DNA of 12,115 nt. Origin: Candidatus Omnitrophota bacterium (lineage in GTDB: Bacteria > Omnitrophota > 4484-213). Under the pieces are notes generated by a model. The model had not been told where the DNA came from. It worked only from the letters and a program-made list of their open reading frames with translations, and ran no database searches. This document shows, in pieces, positions 9,001 to 12,115 of the stretch. The stretch is taken from positions 1 through 12,115 of the forward strand of contig DAOWKH010000037.1 in assembly GCA_030639955.1 (NCBI GenBank), in the 5' to 3' direction. Position numbers and translations under genes: made by a program. Numbering within the stretch: the stretch's first letter is position 1; each line of letters opens with the position of its first letter.

Positions 9001-12000
9001 GCTTATCTTTTGATTGGTGCACTTGCTTTTCCTCGAGAGTATAAGAAGAGAAAGATAGAAAATCCAGAACAAAGCTTTTTAGGTATAACTAAAGCAATCT
9101 TGCTCAGCCCCAAATTCTGGATACATAATTTAATTGCTGTTCCACCTATGTTGCTTATCTCTGCCGAGATTGAGGCAACAATAGAATGGGCTTACGCTGT
9201 GCCTTTTGTTGGGCAGTATGTGGGAGATTTTGCTTATCGGGTGGAGTCTACAGTTTATGGTGTGGAGGGAGAGCGAAGCATTGCCGAGAAAGGATTGGGA
9301 ATCTTTGAAGAGAAAACAGGGATTTCATTAACAGGTAGCACATATCAACTTTTAGGTGGGGACATAAATGTTGATGCCGAGATTGCCGCCGCAAATAAAG
9401 AGATTGAAAAGGGTGATTTTGATGCTTACTCAAAAAGGATATCTGAAATTGCCGAGAAAGATGAATGGGCAGCTGGTTATGTGCAACAGGGAACAAGAGA
9501 AGCAATAGAGGAATATGTTGATAAAGAAAGTCAGGAATTAACTAAATTGATTGAGGATGGACGGGAGGCAGAAGTTGTAGAAAAATTAGGGGGATATGAC
9601 CCAACAATAGCCCCGATAATTTTGCAGCAAGCGATGAGTGCGGCCGGCAGCGGAGATGGAGATGGCGGCGCCCCGCCAGAGTTGGTAGAAAAGGAAAGTA
9701 TATTTAGCAAAATATCTCTTCCAAGATTTATTGAAGGAGCGGCGGCGAAGCCGATGGCAGAGGACAAAGATATTCAATGGCTAAATCAACATAAGGGAGG
9801 TAGTGGTTTAATAGCCAGTCATCCCGGTGCCCCTGTAGTAAGCGATTGGGGATTTAGTTATGATCAATCCTTATCTGCGCTGGTATTTATGGATTCTGGA
9901 GATCGCACTTCTGCAGAAAAGATACTTAATTTCTATAAGGATGATGCTTATAAATCCGCCTCTGGTTTATATTACAGTGCCTACAATATCAATTCAGGAG
10001 CTACAGCCGAATGGAATGCCCATGTTGGATTTAATGCCTGGGTCGGTATTAGTATGGCTCAATATACTGAAAAATATGATGACGAGCGGTATTTAGATAC
10101 AATTGAGGAGATTGCCGATAATATTCTTAAATTCCAGCAAGATGATGGAAGGATTAAAGGTGGACCCGGTGTAGAGTGGACATCCACAGAGTTTAATATT
10201 GACAGTTATGTGCTGTTGAATTATTTAGCCGAAAAGACAGGAGAAGCAAAATACAAAGATGCGACGGATGGAGTTGCTAATTGGATTAAAACCGATGCTT
10301 ATCATAATGGATGGCTCTGGAGAGGCCAATGGGACTCCACGATTGCTACTGATGTGCAGGCATGGGGTGCTTCGGCAGATTTGCCGGGGATTGACAAAGA
10401 AAGTTTATTGAATTTCGCCGAAAATAATTGCAAGGTTACAGTGGATTACACTAAACCCGACGGTTCGGTCGTAACTGTAACTGGGTTTGCCTTTACCAAT
10501 AATCAAAACATGATTACGCCGGAATGGACAGCGGAGATGGCTCTTGCTTGGCGTGAGTTAGATAATGATTTTGTGGGGGCAGATGATGAGAAAGCAGATT
10601 TTTATCTGAGCGAAATGGAGAAGATGCGCGCTTCTGACGGAGGTCTGCCCTATGCTACACAAAGAGATGTTCCTACCGGGCACGGCTGGAATACGCCTGA
10701 TTGTGAGTCATCAGTAGCCGGAACTGCCTATGTCTATTTAGCCGAGCATAACTTCAATCCATTAGAGATTACTATAGAAGCACCTGCTCCGACACCAACT
10801 CCAACACCGACTCCTACACCAACTCCAACACCGACTCCTACACCAACTCCAACTCCGACTCCTACACCCACTCCAACTCCTGAAGTAACTCCTACACCCA
10901 CTCCAACTCCTGAAATAACTCCGACGGTTTCACCAACTCCAGAACCAACAGCAGTTATCCCGACTCCAACAGTAACGCCTACGGAAACTCCTACATCTAC
11001 TCCCATTGTTTCTCCTACACCTACGGCTACTCCAACAGTTATTCCTACTCTTACTCCTACGGCTACACCTACAGAAGCACCTACACCTGCACCAGTTGTT
11101 TCTCCAACTTCTGCACCGACAGAAGTGCCTACTGAAATAACTGTAGAATTTGTTGATGAGGATGGCATAACCAAGACCGCAAAGGTTGAGCAAAATGATG
11201 TTCTTGATTATGCCGGACAGGGTTGGTTCAATTTCCGTTGGGACGATATAAAAATAACCGTTAATGACGAGACAAAATATGTAGATGAAGATAAAATTTA
11301 CCATATAGAGGATAAGCAGAAGGTGTCAGAAGAGGAGGAAGAAGAAAAAGAAATTGCTACCTGGGCATTTCCTCATTCAGAAACTACTTTAAAGCCAAGC
11401 TTCGATCTTGAAAAGCCGCACAAAGGAATTCTCCATAATGATATTGTTTATACCTACGACGGCGCTCTGCAAGCTATCAATAATGCCGATGGGGATAAGA
11501 TAATTTCTGCCTATCAAAACCTTTCTTTAGCAACGGAGCCGGCGACTAAATATAGTATTCTTCCGGTAGGATATGATGCCGGTTTAAAGGAGATTTATGA
11601 TGAAAGCACAAGAACCGGCGATAGTATATGGATTGGTTTGTCCGCCGTCCATAACGACAATAGTGAATTTGCCGAGGAAATGTTCGAGGCAGTCAAGAGT
11701 GAGCGTCTAATAAAAGTAGATATGGATAATGACGGCAAAGAGAACGATTTGTTTTTATTGGGAGATAGAATTGAAGAAGGTGAAAAACGCTACACCTCTA
11801 CCGAGCATATTGAGGATTATTATGCCCTGGCCGAGAAGACAGGCGATACTGATGAGGTCGATGGTTCAGAATGGGCGTTGGATTGGCTATTTGAAAATGC
11901 CCTTGTATTTGAAAATGGTGAATTGGTGAGAATTAATCGCGGTATGAGAGAGGTATATGACCCTGCCGGCGGCGAAGACAAAATAAGTTTCGATGCCGAC

Positions 12001-12115
12001 GATACCTTTGCTACCGATGCTTACAGCTGGTTTATTAGTAGTGTGGGTTGCGAAAAGATAGTTGAAAAAGCAAGAGAAAGAGGAATCGAGAATCCAAAGA
12101 ACCTGCCCTATAAAA
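1..12115 (+). CDS. Giant multidomain membrane/surface protein, internal fragment open at both ends
   Basis: Frame +1 translates for 4,038 codons with no TAA, TAG or TGA; start and stop both lie outside the window. I read every line of this frame and found no frameshift. The product is a mosaic of charged helical regions, three membrane-embedded zones (residues 475-570, 2592-2653, 2764-3010), shorter hydrophobic segments, a winged-helix-like segment, a kinase-like domain, 39-residue repeats, and a C-terminal pair of alpha/alpha-toroid domains separated by a Pro-Thr linker. Such length and mixture are known for giant proteins of Omnitrophota and a few other lineages, where roles in attachment, predation or envelope architecture have been proposed. 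The exact role here is unknown. The toroid/PT part suggests exposure at the cell surface. Low cysteine content and in-frame short repeats are notable. That this is one coding frame is nearly certain; the taxonomic guess is moderate. Confidence 0.97.
441..475 (+). repeat. Heptanucleotide tandem repeat ACAGYCC, five copies
   Basis: Five uninterrupted 7-base units, alternating ACAGTCC and ACAGCCC, inside the coding frame. They encode part of the Ser/Pro/Gln/Thr linker near residues 147-159. The unit contains no stop in any of the six frames when tandemly repeated, so it can sit in a gene in any orientation. The C-rich composition contrasts with the purine-rich coding strand around it. It resembles in form the short tandemly repeated repetitive (STRR) heptamers described in cyanobacteria; relationship not implied. 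Confidence 0.9.
540..554. repeat. Perfect short palindrome TCGCCTT-g-AAGGCGA
   Basis: Seven-base arms around a single central base, in the same C-rich island as the heptamer tract about 65 bases upstream. It codes for Arg-Leu-Glu-Gly within the frame. Not a terminator: no T-run follows and the frame continues for kilobases. Confidence 0.6.
1115..1137. repeat. Perfect inverted repeat, 9-base arms and 5-base loop
   Basis: Arms ACTTGCACC and GGTGCAAGT flank the loop TACGC. The outer bases (ACCC before, AGGGT after) extend the symmetry imperfectly. It encodes a short His/Leu/Arg stretch near residues 372-379 that differs from the acidic helical protein around it. It may be a small palindromic element captured in frame. 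Confidence 0.75.
1423..1710 (+). other. Membrane cluster 1 (residues 475-570)
   Basis: Residues 475-496, 497-521 and 532-566 are long hydrophobic stretches rich in Ile, Leu, Ala, Phe, Pro and Gly, with almost no charge until Asp571-Lys572. The last stretch is long enough for one or two helices (it contains FVPFFW), giving three to four predicted spans. They anchor the giant chain in a membrane. No transporter or enzyme signature is visible. Confidence 0.8.
1720..1753 (+). repeat. Heptanucleotide tandem repeat AAATATC, 4.9 copies
   Basis: Four perfect AAATATC units plus AAATAT. Because 7 is not a multiple of 3, three units (21 bases) give a seven-residue protein period, seen as KYQISNI followed by KYQI. 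Tandem copies are stop-free in all three forward frames but contain TGA on the reverse strand. The tract lies between membrane cluster 1 and the hydrophobic segment at residues 609-622. Confidence 0.92.
1825..1866 (+). other. Short hydrophobic segment A, ILALTVLLGLFGLG (residues 609-622)
   Basis: Fourteen uncharged residues between basic flanks (KLPKP before, KEKKSK after). It could be a short membrane span or re-entrant helix. Its pattern closely matches a segment at residues 1956-1969 (VTAIAMLLGVLGIG): six identities in 14 ungapped positions plus several conservative changes. Confidence 0.6.
1867..3630 (+). other. Charged helical region with coiled coils (residues 623-1210)
   Basis: No family recognised. 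Lys/Glu-rich sequence with heptad-like spacing of Leu, Ile and Ala, strongest near residues 745-797 (a run of alternating Lys and Glu with KNIIELKEKIEEKMEEIR) and near 881-945. No membrane segment occurs in nearly 590 residues, so this whole part lies on one side of the membrane. A C-rich, Ser/Pro-containing break at residues 1045-1060 divides it in two. A structural spacer or oligomerisation region is the simplest reading. Confidence 0.6.
3135..3180 (+). other. C-rich island in the coding strand
   Basis: A short stretch with runs of C (CCGCCC, CTCCCCC) encodes a Ser/Pro/Leu/Ala linker in otherwise A/G-rich sequence. Its first 11 bases, AAAATCCGCCC, recur at 8238-8248 in a similar linker just before membrane cluster 3. 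The shared word and composition suggest a common repeat origin, but the rest does not align cleanly. Confidence 0.45.
3631..4680 (+). other. Helical region before the winged-helix segment (residues 1211-1560)
   Basis: Mainly amphipathic helices, soluble, no membrane segment. An acidic Gly/Asp/Glu linker lies at residues 1430-1446. Residues 1460-1510 contain a helix pair followed by a very basic stretch (RINQKRKREGLEKLEVSRRR) that might be a second helix-turn-helix, but the pattern is weak. No family recognised. Confidence 0.45.
4321..4337. repeat. Short inverted repeat AGCGAG-5-CTCGCT
   Basis: Six-base perfect arms with the loop GAGGG, inside an acidic Gly/Ser/Glu linker (VGSEEGSL). The loop length of five matches the inverted repeats at 1115-1137 and 5808-5826. 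Six-base arms can arise by chance, so this is the weakest of the palindromes listed. Confidence 0.4.
4681..4875 (+). other. Winged helix-turn-helix-like segment (residues 1561-1625)
   Basis: The order of elements matches a MarR/ArsR-type winged helix: a short first helix ending in SSHPC; a second helix LIEISESTRI; a turn; a recognition-type helix (YGAVQKAMLALRKIRLV); a basic beta wing (EMTKSKRRNYYAVSERG); and a closing helix RELLAEIERDE. In transcription factors such a fold binds DNA, but winged helices also serve as protein-protein modules. Its place in a giant membrane-linked chain makes a protein-contact role at least as likely. Recognition is by pattern only. Confidence 0.6.
5043..5073 (+). 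repeat. Degenerate heptamer repeat, ACGCTCC-type, four units
   Basis: Four consecutive 7-base units, ACGCTCC, AAGCTTC, ACGCCGC and ACGCTCC, followed by AAG. The ten bases ACGCTCCAAG occur exactly twice, 21 bases apart. Encoded as RSKLHAARSK. The tract ends directly at the first residue of the membrane segment at 1692. Confidence 0.7.
5074..5124 (+). other. Single membrane segment B (residues 1692-1708)
   Basis: FSIVVVAGLLCILGVSG is uncharged and follows basic residues (RSKLHAARSK), with basic KPK after it. It separates the winged-helix half from the kinase-like domain. It may be a short transmembrane helix. Its LLxxLG pattern is related to segments A and C. Confidence 0.65.
5161..5790 (+). 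other. Protein-kinase-like (APH/Bud32-type) phosphotransferase domain (residues 1721-1930)
   Basis: The landmarks of the kinase fold appear in order: a glycine-containing loop (GGYKAGSHIRSADVVEVKF, 1746 onward); a beta-3 lysine in AVLKKK (Lys1776); a candidate helix-C glutamate (Glu1790); a hinge MEYINGEP (1821-1828); a catalytic loop HGDFGAFKN (His1865, Asp1867, Asn1873); and the metal-binding IDYE (Asp1886). HGD with IDYE is typical of aminoglycoside/choline-kinase-like and Bud32/Kdo-kinase-like enzymes rather than HRD-type protein kinases. The catalytic Asn is six residues after the Asp rather than the usual five, one residue longer than the standard loop. All key residues are otherwise present, so activity is plausible. 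Substrate is unknown: protein, sugar or lipid phosphorylation are all possible. It is bracketed by hydrophobic segments B and C. Confidence 0.8.
5808..5826. repeat. Perfect inverted repeat GCCAAGC-5-GCTTGGC
   Basis: Seven-base arms with the loop CTCAC, immediately after the kinase-like domain, encoding QPSLTLG in frame. It lies about 40 bases upstream of hydrophobic segment C. No T-run follows, so it is not a terminator. Confidence 0.65.
5845..5907 (+). other. Hydrophobic segment C (residues 1949-1969)
   Basis: VISSIGK followed by VTAIAMLLGVLGIG, then charged NEREPEAD. Resembles segment A at residues 609-622 and the start of membrane cluster 3 (VTKALSLLGLSAG at 2761). A membrane span is possible but short. 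Confidence 0.55.
6016..6366 (+). repeat. Three tandem 39-residue protein repeats (residues 2006-2122)
   Basis: Units at 2006-2044, 2045-2083 and 2084-2122 align without gaps. Conserved positions in the unit are Leu2, Val/Ile5, Leu6, Leu9, Leu15 in units 2 and 3 and also unit 1, Phe25, and Gly24-Phe25-Leu26 in units 2 and 3. The preceding 39 residues carry a matching KGFLAG at the same phase, so a degenerate fourth unit may exist. Units 1 and 2 share 26 identical consecutive bases (6017-6042 and 6134-6159) although the remaining protein has diverged. The helix-turn-helix-like period suggests an alpha-solenoid type binding surface next to the kinase-like domain. No named repeat family recognised. 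Confidence 0.75.
6367..7770 (+). other. Unclassified soluble region (residues 2123-2590)
   Basis: No family recognised and no membrane segment. The sequence is mixed alpha and beta. Residues 2290-2470 hold aromatic-rich stretches (WQPVVYGMSEDPNNMGWG near 2371-2388; SDWTVLVAPTLYLSLVHY near 2399-2416) that look like the core of a folded domain rather than a coiled spacer. It lies between the 39-residue repeats and the second membrane zone. A compact, possibly new domain is likely; its function cannot be read from sequence. Confidence 0.5.
7774..7959 (+). other. Membrane zone 2, two spans (residues 2592-2653)
   Basis: A long Ala/Val/Ile/Leu stretch (2592-2624) and a second span (2635-2653, FGIVVKFAMLSGIIGILVGI) are separated by a small Gly/Ser/Thr turn. 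They are followed by strongly basic YVERRLRRAIIQRWRVRKGK and a charged helix to about residue 2700. By the positive-inside rule the following part lies on the cytoplasmic side of the membrane. Confidence 0.8.
8185..8280 (+). repeat. C-rich linker with AAATCGC heptamer pair
   Basis: About 95 bases of C-rich sequence encode a Ser/Pro/Thr linker. The 7-base unit AAATCGC occurs twice in tandem at 8251-8264, one of several heptamer repeats in this frame, and AAAATCCGCCC at 8238-8248 matches 3135-3145. The island ends where membrane cluster 3 begins. Confidence 0.55.
8290..9030 (+). other. Membrane cluster 3, about six spans (residues 2764-3010)
   Basis: Hydrophobic stretches at about 2764-2782, 2784-2805, 2813-2830, 2933-2950, 2953-2980 and 2995-3010. 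A charged loop of roughly 100 residues (2832-2932) contains semi-hydrophobic, aromatic-rich helices. The following residues 3025-3080 (an FWIHNLIAVPPMLLIS-containing stretch) may include one more membrane-associated helix. It is probably the main anchor before the exported C-terminal domains. No transporter family recognised. Confidence 0.75.
9241..9777 (+). other. Helical stalk and Gly/Asp linker (residues 3081-3259)
   Basis: Mostly acidic amphipathic helices rich in Ala, Glu and Lys, leading from the membrane cluster to the toroid domain. A flexible linker AAGSGDGDGGAPPE lies at residues 3215-3228. It is probably a stalk on the extracytoplasmic side. No family recognised. Confidence 0.55.
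9778..10770 (+). other. Alpha/alpha-toroid (six-hairpin glycosidase-like) domain, copy 1 (residues 3260-3590)
   Basis: Repeated helix pairs with conserved aromatic/acidic turns resemble secreted proteins of the six-hairpin glycosidase-like fold. Landmarks: WGFSYDQSLSAL (Asp3288); a helix pair around WNAHVGFNAWVGISMAQY; STEFNIDSYVLLNYLAEKTG (Glu3397); TDVQAWGAS (Asp3451); TPEWTAEMALAWREL (Glu3508, Glu3512); a GGLPYATQ turn; and a closing helix SSVAGTAYVYLAEHNFNPLE. The acidic residues at helix-pair mouths are where such folds place catalytic or sugar-binding residues; which are catalytic here is not known. The length of about 330 residues fits one full barrel. It lies after the last membrane cluster and before a PT linker, so export is likely. 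A binding-only, non-enzymatic toroid is an alternative. Confidence 0.7.
10780..11133 (+). other. Pro-Thr-rich linker (residues 3594-3711)
   Basis: About 118 residues dominated by Pro-Thr pairs, becoming looser with Val, Ile, Ala, Ser and Glu. Such linkers are common between extracellular glycan-active or glycan-binding domains and are typically extended and often glycosylated. Here it joins toroid copy 1 to a small beta domain and toroid copy 2. The antisense strand reads as a Gly-Val repeat, which is an artefact. Confidence 0.95.
10792..10920 (+). repeat. Minisatellites within the PT linker (24-base and 30-base units)
   Basis: A 24-base unit at 10792-10815 recurs exactly at 10816-10839 and with one mismatch at 10840-10863. 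It is followed by a 30-base unit at 10861-10890 repeated at 10891-10920 with one mismatch (GAAGTA versus GAAATA). Both unit lengths are multiples of 6, so gain or loss of units keeps both the frame and the Pro-Thr pairing. Near identity suggests recent expansion. Confidence 0.9.
11134..11352 (+). other. Small beta domain and acidic tail (residues 3712-3784)
   Basis: Alternating hydrophobic residues (ITVEFVDEDG, TAKVEQNDVLDYAG, IKITVNDETKYVDEDKIYHI) suggest a small beta-sheet domain of about 60 residues. A run of Glu (EEEEEEKE) follows as a flexible spacer before toroid copy 2. No family recognised; an accessory binding module is the simplest guess. Confidence 0.5.
11383..12115 (+). other. Alpha/alpha-toroid domain, copy 2, cut by the window end (residues 3795-4038)
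   Basis: Collinear with copy 1: VYTYDGALQAI (Asp3820) matches FSYDQSLSAL (Asp3288); STEHIEDYYALAEKTGD (Glu3935) matches STEFNIDSYVLLNYLAEKTG (Glu3397); DTFATDAYSWFISSVG (Asp4006) matches TIATDVQAWGASAD (Asp3451). The Asp-to-Glu spacing is 115 residues versus 109 in copy 1. Copy 2 is more diverged, lacks part of the helix after STEH, and carries an insertion before TDAY. A calcium-loop-like DMDNDG (Asp3907, 3909, 3911) lies in the loop before STEH. The C-terminal third lies beyond the window. Confidence 0.65.

Noticed and set aside
9860..10096. Plus-strand 78-residue open frame in another phase
   Set aside because: It lies inside toroid copy 1, whose motifs repeat in copy 2 in frame +1; the alternative phase shows no motif or convincing ribosome binding site.
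10780..11133. TonB-like proline-rich periplasmic spacer
   Set aside because: The Pro-Thr pattern lacks the Pro-Glu/Pro-Lys character of TonB and it connects two toroid domains rather than a single N-terminal anchor and a C-terminal TonB domain.
10734..11174. 146-residue minus-strand open frame rich in Gly-Val repeats
   Set aside because: It is the antisense translation of the Pro-Thr linker. The repeat keeps the opposite strand free of stops; the plus frame has 4,038 open codons and collinear domain homology on both sides.
11719..11748. Dockerin module
   Set aside because: Only one DxDxDG loop is present, without the paired second loop and helix of dockerins, and it lies in a loop of toroid copy 2.
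1..12115. Alternative genetic code (TGA read as an amino acid)
   Set aside because: TGA, like TAA and TAG, is absent from 4,038 in-frame codons, as expected if it is a stop; no reassignment is needed.

Overview
The whole window lies inside one gene. Frame +1 reads from base 1 to base 12114 (4,038 codons) without a stop and is open at both ends, so neither the start nor the stop of the protein is here. No other frame on either strand stays open beyond a few hundred bases, and no tRNA, rRNA, promoter, terminator, insertion sequence or CRISPR array is visible. The fragment alone would exceed 430 kDa.

The DNA is moderately AT-rich (about 40% GC by eye), with many AGA, ATA, AAA and GAA codons. 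A reading frame of this size, a Pro-Thr linker and a mixture of cytoplasmic-type and exported-type domains in one chain fit the giant proteins known from Omnitrophota (former OP3). That assignment comes from general resemblance, not a search; Planctomycetota, Chlamydiota relatives and other ultrasmall or predatory lineages remain possible. The absence of in-frame TAA, TAG and TGA agrees with the standard bacterial code.

Layout (residues counted from codon 1 of the window): 1-474 helical region with a Pro-rich linker; 475-570 first membrane cluster; 609-622 short hydrophobic segment; 625-1210 charged helical and coiled-coil region; 1211-1560 helical region; 1561-1625 winged-helix-like segment; 1692-1708 single membrane segment; 1721-1930 kinase-like domain; 1956-1969 hydrophobic segment; 2006-2122 three 39-residue repeats; 2123-2590 unclassified region; 2592-2653 membrane pair and basic/coiled stretch; 2764-3010 second large membrane cluster; 3081-3259 helical stalk and Gly/Asp linker; 3260-3590 alpha/alpha-toroid domain of glycosidase-like appearance; 3594-3711 Pro-Thr linker; 3712-3776 small beta domain; 3795-4038 a second, diverged copy of the toroid domain, cut by the window end.

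A plausible model is a very large envelope protein. Its C-terminal part (toroid, PT linker, beta domain, toroid) would lie outside the membrane and contact glycans. The kinase-like and winged-helix segments look like cytoplasmic or signalling modules between membrane segments. Short heptanucleotide tandem repeats and small palindromes sit inside the coding frame, several of them just upstream of short hydrophobic segments. They may mark old gene-fusion joints or insertion sites of small repeats.
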